Shown piece after piece: positions 46,570-56,077 of a DNA stretch of 64,000 bases. The stretch covers positions 124,001-188,000 of the forward strand of contig NZ_JANUDY010000003.1 in the NCBI RefSeq assembly GCF_024809975.1. Reading direction: 5' to 3'. How positions within the stretch are numbered: position 1 is the first letter of the stretch; each line of letters starts with the position of its first letter. The DNA is from Comamonas sp. BIGb0152 (lineage in GTDB: Bacteria; Pseudomonadota; Gammaproteobacteria; Burkholderiales; Burkholderiaceae_C). The notes below the pieces were generated by a model. That model had not been told where the DNA came from, made no database searches, and saw nothing but the letters and a program-made list of their open reading frames with translations. The translations under genes were made by a program, and so were the position numbers.

Positions 46570-49035
46570 ATGCCTGCTACAAAGTCCGCGAAGTCGTCCG
46601 TCAAGTCGCCCATCAATACCAGCGCGGCCAAAAGTGCCAAAGCTTCAGCAGCTCGCCCTGCCGCCAAACCGGCGGCCAAGCGCGCCACTGCTGCAGCTGG
46701 CAAAACCGTAAAAGCCAGTGCTGCGCCCGCCCCAGCCAAGGCAGCGACGAAGAAGGTTAGCTCCGTGTCCGATAAACAACGCCTGTCCCAGGCCGAACTG
46801 CTCAAGGCAGCCGATGCCCTGCTCAATGCAGGTGCCCCCAAAAAGCGCGCCGCCAAGAAAAGCGAAGCCACCGATGAAGAGACCCCGGTGAAGGCCAAGG
46901 CCGCCACCAAGACTGCTGCCAAGGCCAAGACGGCCAAGGCGGAAGACGACAAGCCCAAGGCGCCTCGCAAGACGGCAGCGGCCAAGACCAAGCCCAAGGC
47001 CAAAGACAAGGGTGAAGAGGATATCGACGATACCGACTTCTCGGACATCGAAGAGGACATCGCCGGCGACACTGAAGAAGTGGTGGAGGTTGCCGCCTCC
47101 CCTGATGCACCTGTCGAAAAGGTCAAGCCGCTGCGCATGAAGGTCTCCAAGGCCAAGGAACGCGCCTTGATGAAGGAGTTCGGCCTCGATGAAGCCGTGC
47201 TGACCGAAGAGGAAATGTTGACCCGCCGTCAGCGCCTCAAAGCCCTGATCAAGCTTGGCAAGACCCGCGGCTACCTGACCAATGCCGAAATCTCAGACCA
47301 CTTGCCCGACAAGCTGGTCGATGCCGAGACGCTGGAAGTGGTGATCTCCATGTTGAACGACATGGGTGTGGCCGTCTACGAGCAGACCCCTGATGCCGAA
47401 ACCCTGCTGCTGAACAACACCGGCCAATCGGCCACCACCGAAGAAGAAGCCGAAGAAGAAGCCGAAGCCGCTTTGTCGACGGTGGACTCCGAATTTGGCC
47501 GTACCACCGACCCCGTGCGCATGTACATGCGTGAAATGGGTACGGTCGAGCTCTTGACCCGCGAAGGCGAAATCGAAATCGCCAAGCGGATTGAAGGCGG
47601 CCTGCAAGACATGATGCTGGCCATCAGCGCATCGCCCGCCACCATTGCCGAGATTCTGGCGATGGGCGAAGAGATCCGCGAAGGCAAGGTCGTCATCTCC
47701 ACCGTGGTAGACGGTTTCTCGGACTCCAACGAGAACGACGACTATGTCGCGGAAGAAGACTTCGACGAATACGACGAAGAAGACGACGACGACGGCAAGG
47801 GCGGCTCCAAGGCGCTGACCAAGAAGCTCGAAGAACTGAAGAACGAGGCGCTCTCGCGCTTTGCCAAGCTGCAGTCGCTGTTCGAGCAGCTGCACGTCGC
47901 CTATGACAAGCAAGGCTATGGCTCCAGCCAGTACACCAAGGTGCAAAGCCAGCTGTCAGCCGAGCTGATGACGATCCGCTTTACCGCCAAGACCATTGAA
48001 AAGCTCTGCGACATGCTGCGCGAGCAGGTCGACAGCGTGCGCCAAAAAGAGCGTGCACTGCGCAAGATCATCGTCGACAAGTGCGGCCTGCCCCAAGAGA
48101 AGTTCATCCAGCTGTTCCCTGCGAACCTGCTCAACCTGCAATGGATTGAGAAGGAATCGCAGACCAGCAATAGCTGGAGCGCCATCATGGGCCGCAACAT
48201 TCCGCCGGTGCAAGAGCTGCAGCAGAACCTGATCGATCTGCAAGCCCGCGTTGTCGTGCCCCTCGATGAGCTCAAGCTCATCAACAAGCGCATGAACGAT
48301 GGCGAGCGTGCGTCGCGCAATGCCAAGAAGGAAATGATCGAGGCGAACTTGCGTCTGGTGATCTCGATTGCCAAGAAGTACACCAACCGGGGTCTGCAGT
48401 TCCTGGACCTGATCCAGGAAGGCAACATCGGCTTGATGAAGGCCGTGGACAAGTTCGAATACCGCCGTGGCTACAAGTTCTCGACCTATGCCACCTGGTG
48501 GATTCGCCAGGCGATCACGCGCTCCATCGCGGACCAGGCTCGCACGATCCGTATTCCGGTGCACATGATCGAGACCATCAACAAGATGAACCGCATCAGC
48601 CGCCAGCACTTGCAAGAGTTCGGCTTTGAGCCCGATGCCTCCATCCTGGCCGAGAAGATGGAGATCCCGGAAGACAAGATCCGCAAGATCATGAAGATCG
48701 CCAAAGAGCCTATCTCGATGGAAACGCCGATCGGTGATGATGACGACAGCCACCTGGGCGACTTCATCGAAGACAGCGCCAACACGGCGCCCGTCGATGC
48801 AGCCATGCAGGCGGGCCTGCGTGATGTGGTCAAGGACATCCTCGATGGCCTGACCCCCCGCGAAGCCAAGGTGCTGCGCATGCGCTTCGGTATTGAAATG
48901 TCCACCGACCACACGCTGGAAGAAGTGGGCAAGCAGTTTGACGTGACGCGTGAGCGCATCCGCCAGATTGAAGCCAAGGCGCTGCGCAAGCTCAAGCACC
49001 CTAGCCGCTCGGACAAGCTGCGCAGCTTCATCTAA
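46570..49035 (+). CDS. rpoD: Primary RNA polymerase sigma factor (sigma-70)
   Basis: 821 residues from ATG 46570 (GAGGGT upstream). Residues 1-170 are a Lys/Ala-rich, histone H1-like extension followed by an acidic patch. Sigma region 1.1 then begins near residue 200, followed by region 1.2 ([21 protein letters not shown]), a non-conserved insert with an extremely acidic stretch near residue 400, region 2 ([55 protein letters not shown]), region 3, and region 4 ([41 protein letters not shown]). It follows dnaG as in most proteobacteria. Confidence 0.97.
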   Translation: MPATKSAKSSVKSPINTSAAKSAKASAARPAAKPAAKRATAAAGKTVKASAAPAPAKAATKKVSSVSDKQRLSQAELLKAADALLNAGAPKKRAAKKSEATDEETPVKAKAATKTAAKAKTAKAEDDKPKAPRKTAAAKTKPKAKDKGEEDIDDTDFSDIEEDIAGDTEEVVEVAASPDAPVEKVKPLRMKVSKAKERALMKEFGLDEAVLTEEEMLTRRQRLKALIKLGKTRGYLTNAEISDHLPDKLVDAETLEVVISMLNDMGVAVYEQTPDAETLLLNNTGQSATTEEEAEEEAEAALSTVDSEFGRTTDPVRMYMREMGTVELLTREGEIEIAKRIEGGLQDMMLAISASPATIAEILAMGEEIREGKVVISTVVDGFSDSNENDDYVAEEDFDEYDEEDDDDGKGGSKALTKKLEELKNEALSRFAKLQSLFEQLHVAYDKQGYGSSQYTKVQSQLSAELMTIRFTAKTIEKLCDMLREQVDSVRQKERALRKIIVDKCGLPQEKFIQLFPANLLNLQWIEKESQTSNSWSAIMGRNIPPVQELQQNLIDLQARVVVPLDELKLINKRMNDGERASRNAKKEMIEANLRLVISIAKKYTNRGLQFLDLIQEGNIGLMKAVDKFEYRRGYKFSTYATWWIRQAITRSIADQARTIRIPVHMIETINKMNRISRQHLQEFGFEPDASILAEKMEIPEDKIRKIMKIAKEPISMETPIGDDDDSHLGDFIEDSANTAPVDAAMQAGLRDVVKDILDGLTPREAKVLRMRFGIEMSTDHTLEEVGKQFDVTRERIRQIEAKALRKLKHPSRSDKLRSFI

Positions 49036-49092
49036 GCGCTTCTCCGGCGCCGCAAGACCTCTGGTTCGCAAGACCCAAGTCTTCCCATCCAA

Positions 49093-49118
49093 CCCCGCCT
49101 CGGCGGGGTTTGTTTTTT
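49093..49118 (+). terminator. Terminator after rpoD
   Basis: CCCCGCC-TC-GGCGGGG followed by TTTGTTTTTT. Confidence 0.85.
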
Positions 49119-49173
49119 CCGCGCCCGTCCACAAGGCCTGCGCCAGTTTTGGCTTTGCGTCACAATCACCGCC

Positions 49174-50004
49174 ATGTCCTCCGATCTGCCCAGCGCCATC
49201 CAGCAACTGCCCGCCACCGTGATCACGCCCGAGGCGAGCAGCGCCCGCATGGATGCCATCGCTGCGGAGGTGCCGGTCGCCCTGGTCTTCAACGGCATCT
49301 CCCATGCGGTGATGATGTGCACGCCCCAGAATCTGGAAGCGTTTGCGCTGGGCTTTGCGCTGTCTGAGGGCCTCATCGACCAGCCGGCCGATTGCTATGG
49401 GATCGAGGTCCAGCCCCTGGCTGCCTGCGGCAGCGACCCAGAGGCCCCGGGCATCAGCGTGGAGATGCAGATAGCCAGCCGCTGCTTTGCCCGCCTCAAG
49501 GAAAAGCGCCGCGCGATGACCGGCCGCACCGGCTGCGGCATCTGCGGCATCGACTCGATGGAGGCCCTCGATCTGGTGCCCCAACCCCTGCCGCCGCTGG
49601 CGGACTGGGCCAGCGGCCTGGGTTTGGCAGCTTTGCAGACGGCTTTTGCCCAACTCCCTGCGCTGCAGCTGCTCAACCAACAAGCCGGAGCCATCCACGC
49701 TGCCGGCTGGGCCAGCGCCGACGGCCAGCTGCAGGTGGTGCTGGAAGATGTAGGCCGCCACAATGCGCTGGACAAACTGCTGGGCCATATGGCCCAGCAG
49801 CAGATGCTTGGGCAGGCCGGCTTTGTGGTGATGACCAGCCGGGCCAGCTACGAGCTGGTACGCAAATGCGCCCGCATGGGACTGCCGGTGCTGGCCACCA
49901 TCTCCGCACCCACCAGCTTGGCGATACAAGTCGCCAACCAGGCAGGCATGCGCCTCTTTGGCCTGTGCCGGGGAGAGCGGGTGCTGCGCTACAGCAGCCA
50001 CTGA
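49174..50004 (+). CDS. fdhD: FdhD sulfurtransferase for formate dehydrogenase
   Basis: 276-residue protein that transfers sulfur from IscS to the bis-MGD cofactor of formate dehydrogenases. The essential CxxC is C121-C124 in RTGCGICGID, the same numbering as E. coli FdhD. EAFALGFALSEGLI and GRHNALDKLLGH motifs are also intact. No formate dehydrogenase gene lies in the window. The ATG lacks a Shine-Dalgarno and follows CACAAT by 7 nt, suggesting a leaderless mRNA. Confidence 0.93.
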   Translation: MSSDLPSAIQQLPATVITPEASSARMDAIAAEVPVALVFNGISHAVMMCTPQNLEAFALGFALSEGLIDQPADCYGIEVQPLAACGSDPEAPGISVEMQIASRCFARLKEKRRAMTGRTGCGICGIDSMEALDLVPQPLPPLADWASGLGLAALQTAFAQLPALQLLNQQAGAIHAAGWASADGQLQVVLEDVGRHNALDKLLGHMAQQQMLGQAGFVVMTSRASYELVRKCARMGLPVLATISAPTSLAIQVANQAGMRLFGLCRGERVLRYSSH

Positions 50005-50375
50005 CAGCCACCCCGCGCAAGGCCACAGCGCCAGGCCCGAACGCTGCAGACGGCTCCCCGCATCGTTGCCCCGCTGCAAGCCGGCTATCTGCGACCTCCT
50101 GTCCATGCAAAATCCTGATTTCCGCAGCCACCGCCGGGGGGCTGGTTTTGCGCTGCAAGGCCTTGTGGCTGGCCTTTGCACACTCAAAAACCGTAGCAAT
50201 TCAACAACACTTCTGCGGCAGCCAAGCCGCAATCAGTAGCTGTGCCTATACACCGCGGATGAAGAGCTATTAAACTTGTAGCAGATGTTGCCGCGACGCC
50301 GATCGCACCCTCTCAGTGGATTTGCATGCGAAGGCCTGGACCTCGCTCCTCAACACAGCGCAAGGAGACCCATAC
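50005..50375. other. Intergenic region fdhD - HxlR-like gene
   Basis: 371 bp with no supported gene. The right half becomes AT-richer. The end carries the AAGGAG ribosome-binding site of the next gene. No repeat or terminator stood out. Confidence 0.4.
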
Positions 50376-50681
50376 ATGAGCGCCAAGGAAAATACCGCTA
50401 TCAACCAGCTCTTCGGACGGCTGGAATGCCGATACGCGTTGCGTGTGCTCTGGGCATTGCGTGACGGGCATCCCCAAACCTTCCGATTGCTGCAAGACAG
50501 TGTGGGCGGCATCACGCCCAACACGCTCAACACCCGTATCAAGGAGCTGCGCGAAGCCGGCTTTCTTGACCACAACAGTGATGGCTACACCGTCACGCCC
50601 TCCGGCCAGGACCTGCTCAAGCGCCTGTCCGATGTGCAGGCTTTTGCCACCCGCTGGGTGGCGGCGCAGACCAAGAAGTAA
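50376..50681 (+). CDS. Small winged-helix regulator, HxlR-like
   Basis: 101 residues from ATG 50376, with AAGGAG 8 nt upstream. The helices NQLFGRLECRYALRVLWALRDG, FRLLQDSVGGITPNTLNTRIKELREAGFLD and the wing NSDGYTVTPSGQDLLKRL match the HxlR winged-helix fold. The usual N-terminal redox Cys of HypR-type members is replaced by a single C in LECRY, so redox sensing is possible but unproven. An FKBP gene follows after a weak terminator. Confidence 0.8.
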   Translation: MSAKENTAINQLFGRLECRYALRVLWALRDGHPQTFRLLQDSVGGITPNTLNTRIKELREAGFLDHNSDGYTVTPSGQDLLKRLSDVQAFATRWVAAQTKK

Positions 50682-50710
50682 ATTCACTTCTGCTGCCATT
50701 TTTGCCTTTG

Positions 50711-50740
50711 AGAGCCCGCCATGTGCGGGCTCTGTGTTTT
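50711..50740 (+). terminator. Probable terminator after the HxlR-like gene
   Basis: AGAGCCCGC-CATGT-GCGGGCTCT is a perfect 9-bp stem followed by an imperfect GTGTTTT. Confidence 0.6.
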
Positions 50741-50780
50741 ATGATCGCTGCTGGTAGCAAAGCACTCACAAAGGATATTC

Positions 50781-51134
50781 ATGACCAACGTCACCACCCC
50801 CACCGGCCTGCAGTACGAAGACACCGAAGTCGGCACGGGCGCAGAAGCGGCCAAGGGCCAACAAGTTACCGTGCACTATACCGGCTGGCTCTACAACAAT
50901 GGCGAGCAAGGTGCCAAGTTCGACTCCAGCAAAGACCGCAACGACCCCTTTGTGTTCCCTCTGGGCGCCGGCATGGTCATCAAGGGCTGGGACGAAGGCG
51001 TGCAAGGCATGAAGGTGGGCGGCAAGCGCACCCTGATCATTCCCGCAGAACTGGGCTATGGCGCACGTGGCGCGGGCGGTGTAATTCCTCCCAACGCCAC
51101 CCTCAAGTTTGATGTGGAACTGCTCAAGGTCTAA
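50781..51134 (+). CDS. FKBP-type peptidyl-prolyl cis-trans isomerase
   Basis: 117 residues forming one FKBP domain without signal peptide, so cytoplasmic. The sequence has VTVHYTGWLYNNGEQGAKFDSSKDRNDPFVFPLGAGMVIKGWDEGVQGMKVGGKRTLIIPAELGYG in order, with the active-site Tyr, Phe, Asp and Trp residues conserved. This is the short FKBP class common in Burkholderiales. A strong terminator follows. Confidence 0.95.
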   Translation: MTNVTTPTGLQYEDTEVGTGAEAAKGQQVTVHYTGWLYNNGEQGAKFDSSKDRNDPFVFPLGAGMVIKGWDEGVQGMKVGGKRTLIIPAELGYGARGAGGVIPPNATLKFDVELLKV

Positions 51135-51158
51135 ACCCACCCGGCACTCTGCCCCAGC

Positions 51159-51192
51159 AACTGCACACGGCCTCAAGCCGGTGCAGTTTTTT
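51159..51192 (+). terminator. Terminator after the FKBP gene
   Basis: AACTGCAC and GTGCAGTT enclose an inner CGGC-CTCAA-GCCG, followed by six T. Confidence 0.85.
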
Positions 51193-51201
51193 CATGCGTG
51201 C

Positions 51202-53247
51202 CTAGCCCTGCCCAGGCCTGGGCAAGGCCTGGCGCCGCGTGCAGCAGCTGACGCCCCAGGTCACCAGCACGCCCAGCGGCACGCCAAACACCGCCGCCAA
51301 GGTGGGTTGGATGCCCCACCACAGATGCGTTGAATGCAGCGGTTGCAGCGCCGTACTGCCCAGTGGCATATTCGCCACCATGTAGTACAAGGTGATGCCC
51401 AGGCCGGCGGCCATACCGCACACAGCCCCCTGCCGCGTCGCACCGCGCCAATACAAGCCCAGCAGCATGGCGGGCACAAAGGCCGCGGCAGCAATCGAGA
51501 ATGAAGCCGACACCAGCACCAAAATGCCCGAGCTGCGCACCGAGGCCACGGCCGCTGCTGCCAGCGCCACCAGCAGCAAGGTGAACTTGGACAGAATCAC
51601 ACGCTGCTGCGGCGTGACTGACTTGCCGCGCTCAACCAGATACAGATCGCGCACCAGCGCATTGCTGATGGTCAGCAGCAGGCCATCAGCGGTCGACAGC
51701 GCAGCGGCCAGCCCCCCGGCAGCCACCAGGCCGGAGACCACGAAGGGCAAGCCCCCCAGCTCGGGGGTGGCCAGCATGATCAGATCCGCGCCCAGGTGTA
51801 TCTCACCCCACTGCACAATGCCGTCCCCGTTGACGTCCTCGATCGACAGCAAGGCATTGTCCATGCGCGTCCACTGCGCGATCCAGGCCGGCAGCGCATC
51901 AAAATGGCTGCCCACCAGGCTTTGCATGACCTCCAGCTTGACCAGGGAGGCCAGCGCCGGCGCGCTGGTGTAGAGCAGCACGATAAAGAACAGGGTCCAG
52001 CCCACCGAGCTGCGCGCCGCTGCCGGGCTGGGCAGGGTGTAGTAGCGGGTGAGCAGATGCGGCAGGCCGGCCGTGCCCAGCATCAGGCAGAACATCAAGG
52101 CCATGAAGTTGCGCCTCGACAGGCTTTCCTGCTCCTGCGCGCTGTGCTCGGTGCCCAGCATCGGCGCATAGGGCAAGGTGTGCTGGGGCATGCCGCCCAA
52201 GGGCTGGGCCCGGGCATAGTTCTCGCGCATGGCAGCGGTCCACAGCTCGCGCGCCGTGGCCTCATCTTGGGGCAAAGCGGCCAGCTCCCGCCCCGCTGCC
52301 AGCACCAGGCTCAGGTCCACATTGCTGATGCGCAGCTGCTGCACCAGCTCGCGCAGGCGGCTGCGCTCAGCCTCCAGCGCGGCGGCAATATTGCGCAGCC
52401 GCGATTCATAGAGCATGCCCCTTTGCAGAAACACCAGCTCCACCTCGCGCTCGGCCGGGTCGCTCAACAGCCGCTTTTCATGCTCGGCAATCTTGCCCAG
52501 CTCCTGGGTGTAGGCGACGGCGGCAACCGGGTTGCCCAGGCGCTGGTAGGCCAGCCAGGACACCGGAATCAAGAAGGCCAGCAAGATCATCACGTACTGG
52601 GCCACCTGGGTCCAGGTGATCGCCCGCATCCCTCCCAGGAAGGAGCACACCAGCACGCCGCCCAGGCCCAGCATGATGCCGATCTCAAACTGCACTCCCG
52701 TCAGCCGCGAGGCAATCAAGCCCACCGCATAGATTTGCGCGACGACATAGGAGAACGAGCATAGTACCGCAGCCAGGGCCGCAATCACCCGGGGCCAGCG
52801 CCCGCCGTAGCGCAGCTGAAAGAAATCCGGCAAGGTGTAGAGATTGAGCGCCCGCAGCTGCGGCGCAATCAACAAGGCCACCAGCACAAAGCCGCCACTC
52901 CAACCCAGCAGGTAGGCCAGGCCGCCGGCCTGCTGGCTGCTGCCGGCAAAACCCTGCAAATACAGTGCGCCCGACAGAGACAGGAAGGACGCAGCGCTCA
53001 TCCAGTCGGCAGCGGTGGCCATGCCGTTGTAGACCGGCGGGATACGCCGCCCGGCCACGTAATACTCTTCCGAATCCGCCGTGCGCCCCCACACGCCAAT
53101 GGCGGCATACATCATGACCGGCACAAACAAGAACAAGGGGCCGATCCACTGGCGCGACAAACCGGCGCGCTCCGCCCAGGCCACCAGGGCGATGAAACAG
53201 CCCAGGCCCAGCAAATACAGCACAAAGAATTTATGGATGCGTGCCAT
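51202..53247 (-). CDS. Sodium:solute symporter with coiled-coil insert and EF-hand loop
   Basis: 681 residues from ATG 53247. The SSS-family core has about 13 helices, with EYYVAGRRIPPVYNGMATAADWMSAASFLSLSG near residues 61-93 and the GGLAAALSTADGLLLTISNALVRDL Na+-site region. An insert at about 250-380 is soluble and charged, with a probable coiled coil (ESRLRNIAAALEAERSRLRELVQQL). Residues 471-482 (DVNGDGIVQWGE) match a canonical 12-residue EF-hand calcium loop. The transported solute is unknown. The start overlaps the end of the small upstream gene by 17 nt. Confidence 0.88.
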   Translation of the reverse strand: MARIHKFFVLYLLGLGCFIALVAWAERAGLSRQWIGPLFLFVPVMMYAAIGVWGRTADSEEYYVAGRRIPPVYNGMATAADWMSAASFLSLSGALYLQGFAGSSQQAGGLAYLLGWSGGFVLVALLIAPQLRALNLYTLPDFFQLRYGGRWPRVIAALAAVLCSFSYVVAQIYAVGLIASRLTGVQFEIGIMLGLGGVLVCSFLGGMRAITWTQVAQYVMILLAFLIPVSWLAYQRLGNPVAAVAYTQELGKIAEHEKRLLSDPAEREVELVFLQRGMLYESRLRNIAAALEAERSRLRELVQQLRISNVDLSLVLAAGRELAALPQDEATARELWTAAMRENYARAQPLGGMPQHTLPYAPMLGTEHSAQEQESLSRRNFMALMFCLMLGTAGLPHLLTRYYTLPSPAAARSSVGWTLFFIVLLYTSAPALASLVKLEVMQSLVGSHFDALPAWIAQWTRMDNALLSIEDVNGDGIVQWGEIHLGADLIMLATPELGGLPFVVSGLVAAGGLAAALSTADGLLLTISNALVRDLYLVERGKSVTPQQRVILSKFTLLLVALAAAAVASVRSSGILVLVSASFSIAAAAFVPAMLLGLYWRGATRQGAVCGMAAGLGITLYYMVANMPLGSTALQPLHSTHLWWGIQPTLAAVFGVPLGVLVTWGVSCCTRRQALPRPGQG

Positions 53248-53509
53248 GGTGACTGCGGGCAACCTGCACGTCTTTTTCCGGGTGGCGATGCATGTACAAG
53301 GCATAGCCGGCGATCAGCAGCACATACAGCACCAGCAGCACCGATGCCCCATAGAGGTAGGCCGTCCCATTGCCCCAGATCGCGTCAATCTCGGGTGCCC
53401 AGTACAGGCCACCAAAGGTGCTGATGGCCAGCACCAGCAAGACCAGCAGCTTCATGGCGTTCAGCGGCATGGGCTCAAAGTGGGCAGGAGGCGTGTGCGA
53501 GGGTTCCAT
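53231..53509 (-). CDS. Small two-helix membrane protein paired with the symporter
   Basis: 92 residues. Two hydrophobic segments (about 19-37 and 50-72) are separated by a loop (YWAPEIDAIWGNGTAYLYG) and followed by a basic, His-rich tail. The stop lies inside the symporter coding start (17-nt overlap), so translation is coupled. Its role as a small symporter subunit is inferred by analogy with other two-gene symporters; it does not clearly match the DUF4212 subunit. Confidence 0.65.
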   Translation of the reverse strand: MEPSHTPPAHFEPMPLNAMKLLVLLVLAISTFGGLYWAPEIDAIWGNGTAYLYGASVLLVLYVLLIAGYALYMHRHPEKDVQVARSHHGTHP

Positions 53510-53719
53510 CGGTGCCTTTCAAGGCGAATGACTGTAGGGGCGATTCGGTTCAGCCAGCATTCTTGCATTTTGTCGCAGAAGGGACTGGTTTGCCCAGCGC
53601 CCTAGGGGAAGCACGGTAATGGTCTGCCACCGTGCTTTTGATAATGCCAGCGGATGCCCGGCCCTTGGTGGCCAGGCCCCGCACCGCCAACGACGACAAA
53701 AAGCAGACAGGAGACAAGC

Positions 53720-54931
53720 ATGACCCTCAGCAAATCCACCACAGCCGCCAGCCTACTGGCCTGTGCCACCTTGGCCGTCCAGGCCGCCGGCATCTCCGAT
53801 GACAAGGTCAGGATCGGCGTGCTCAGCGACATGTCGGGCCAGTACGCGGACTCCGGCGGCAAGGGCTCGGTCGAGGCGGCCAAGATGGCCGTCGAAGACT
53901 TTGGTGCCAAGGTGCTGGGCAAACCGGTAGAGGTGGTTTTTGCCGACCACCAGAACAAGGCCGATATTGGCGGCACCAAGGCACGCCAGTGGTGGGATGC
54001 CGAGGGCGTGGACATGATCGTCGACATCAACAACTCGGCCATTGCCGGTGCGGTGTTCACCATGGCCAAGGAACGCGGCAAGCTCGCCATCAGCACGGGC
54101 GCACTGTCCACCGGGCTGACCAATGAATTCTGCGGCCCCACCTCCATCCACTACACGGTCGATTCGTACTCGCTGGGCAAGTCTGCGGTGCAAAGTATCC
54201 TGGCCCAGGGCAAGAAGGACTGGTACATCGTGGCCGTCGATTACGCCTACGGCAAGGTGACGGCAGCCACGGTGACCGACTTCGTCAAGGAAGGCGGCGG
54301 CAAGGTGCTGGGCACCGTCTACCACCCCTTCAATGCCAGCGATTTCTCGTCCTTCATGATGCAGGCCCAGGCCAGCAAGGCCCAGGTGATCGCGCTGGCC
54401 AATGCCACGCAGGACACGGTCAACTCCATCAAGACGGCACGCGAGTTTGGCATGACCAAGAACCTCACCTTTGTGCCCCAGCTCATCTACATCAACGATG
54501 CCCATGCGATGGGGCTGGAGCTGGGCCAGGGCCTGACTTTTGCCACCGCCTTTTACTGGGACCGCAACGATGCCTCGCGCGAATGGTCCAAAAAGTACCA
54601 GGCCCGCATGAAGAAGATGCCCTCGATGAACCAGGCCAGTGTCTACTCGGCCGTCACCCAGTACCTCAAGGCCATTGAGGCAGCTGGCACCGACGACGGC
54701 CTGGCCGTGACCAAGCAGCTCAAGACCATGAAGATCAACGACATGTTCTCGCAAAACGGCTATGTGCGTGAGGACGGCCGCATGGTGCACGACATGTTCC
54801 TGGTGCAGATGAAGACGCCCAAGGAATCCAAGGGCCCCTGGGACTACTACAAGATCCTCGACACCATCCCCGGCGAGCAGGCTTTCCAGCCCCTGTCCAA
54901 GAGCAGCTGCTCGCTGGTGACGCAGAAGTAA
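53720..54931 (+). CDS. ABC transporter substrate-binding protein, branched-chain amino-acid type
   Basis: 403 residues from ATG 53720 (ACAGGAGA upstream). Signal peptide ends near residue 22 (AVQA-A). The periplasmic-binding type-1 fold (Peripla_BP_6) shows IGVLSDMSGQYADSGGKGSVEAAKMAVED and VFADHQNKADIGGTKARQWWD. The ligand may be an amino acid, an aromatic acid or urea. No permease or ATPase genes are adjacent, so it is an orphan binding protein. A hairpin without T-run (54943-54959) follows. Confidence 0.88.
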   Translation: MTLSKSTTAASLLACATLAVQAAGISDDKVRIGVLSDMSGQYADSGGKGSVEAAKMAVEDFGAKVLGKPVEVVFADHQNKADIGGTKARQWWDAEGVDMIVDINNSAIAGAVFTMAKERGKLAISTGALSTGLTNEFCGPTSIHYTVDSYSLGKSAVQSILAQGKKDWYIVAVDYAYGKVTAATVTDFVKEGGGKVLGTVYHPFNASDFSSFMMQAQASKAQVIALANATQDTVNSIKTAREFGMTKNLTFVPQLIYINDAHAMGLELGQGLTFATAFYWDRNDASREWSKKYQARMKKMPSMNQASVYSAVTQYLKAIEAAGTDDGLAVTKQLKTMKINDMFSQNGYVREDGRMVHDMFLVQMKTPKESKGPWDYYKILDTIPGEQAFQPLSKSSCSLVTQK

Positions 54932-55059
54932 GCACCCCGGAACGGCACGCACCGTGCCGGCAACCTTACAAATAACTACGATTTGGAGGGGTGGTGCTTA
55001 ACCCTCTGCGGGCCGGTAGTGCGATTGAGTGCAGACCACCACTACTGCATCGCACTCAC

Positions 55060-55986
55060 ATGCCGTCCACCACCCCCCTCCGCTCCGCAAGCAAGCCATA
55101 TGGCCTGGCAGCCCTGGCCCTACTCGCTGCCAGCCTGCTGTGCAGCGCGCCTGCCCAAGCCGCCAACCTGGCCGATGTGCAAATCATCGACCGCAGCAGC
55201 GGCCAGCGCCTGCCGCTGCACTACCACCAGGGCGAGTACTGGGTGGCAGGCCAACCCGGCAGCAGCTATGCGGTGCATATCAACAACCGCAGCAGGGGCC
55301 GCATTCTTGCGGTGCTCAGCATTGACGGCATCAACGCCATCAGCGGCCAGGCAGCAGCTGCCGTGCCCGATGATGGCTATGTGCTGGCCGGCCGCCAGCA
55401 ATGGGCCATCCCGGGCTGGCGCAAGAGCGACCAGCAGGTGGCGGCCTTTTATTTCTCGCACAGCGAAGACTCCTACGCCGCGCGCACCGGCCGGCCACGC
55501 GATATCGGCGTGATTGGGGTGGCGGTGTTTCGTGAGCGCGAAGCCCGGCCCCAGCCACCCATGGCACGCAACAGCGCGGCGCAAAAAAGCACGGCACCGG
55601 CCGCCGAAGCCAGCAGCGCCGATATGGCAGCGCCTGCGGTGCCCAGCGCCTCGGTGCAACCGCCACCCGCCGCTCCTGCGGCGTCTGCCGCGCCCCATGC
55701 CTCGGGGGCCGCAGAATCCCGCCAAGCCGCAGCACCTGCTGCGCCAACGCCTGTGGCCCCGCGCCTGGGCACCGGCCATGGCCAGCTGGAGCGCTCCGTC
55801 ACCCAGACCACCGCATTTGACAGCGCCAGCAGCCGCCCGGCGCAGATCATCCGCATCCGCTATGACAGCTATGCCAACCTGGTGGCCCAGGGCATCATCC
55901 GCGCGCCAACGCCACAACCGCAGCCGGTACCCCGCCCTTTCCCGGCATCAGCGCCCGGTTATGTCCCTGATCCGCCTGCCTATTGA
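55060..55986 (+). CDS. Exported protein with conserved N-terminal domain and Pro/Ala-rich region
   Basis: 308 residues if started at ATG 55060; a GTG at 54991/54994 next to GGAGGG would add about 22 residues. A signal peptide ends around APAQA-A. The globular part carries VHINNRSRGRILAVLSIDGINAISG, WAIPGWRKSDQQVAAFYFSHSEDSYAARTGRPRDIGVIGVAVF. A Pro/Ala-rich linker and a second short conserved segment (AQIIRIRYDSYANLVAQGII) follow. Function unknown. It lies 91 bp upstream of an ECF sigma gene and may be a partner in envelope signalling. Confidence 0.7.
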   Translation: MPSTTPLRSASKPYGLAALALLAASLLCSAPAQAANLADVQIIDRSSGQRLPLHYHQGEYWVAGQPGSSYAVHINNRSRGRILAVLSIDGINAISGQAAAAVPDDGYVLAGRQQWAIPGWRKSDQQVAAFYFSHSEDSYAARTGRPRDIGVIGVAVFREREARPQPPMARNSAAQKSTAPAAEASSADMAAPAVPSASVQPPPAAPAASAAPHASGAAESRQAAAPAAPTPVAPRLGTGHGQLERSVTQTTAFDSASSRPAQIIRIRYDSYANLVAQGIIRAPTPQPQPVPRPFPASAPGYVPDPPAY

Positions 55987-56077
55987 GGGCTTGCGGCCGC
56001 AGCCATGGCAGGCCTGCGGCGTGCGATTTTCTCCACACCCGCCACCAGCGGCCACAGGCTTTTGCATAATCTGCCGC

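Noticed and set aside
53231..53509. Assignment of the small symporter partner to DUF4212
   Set aside because: Two helices and size fit, but the sequence I see lacks the segments I associate with that family, so I left it unassigned.
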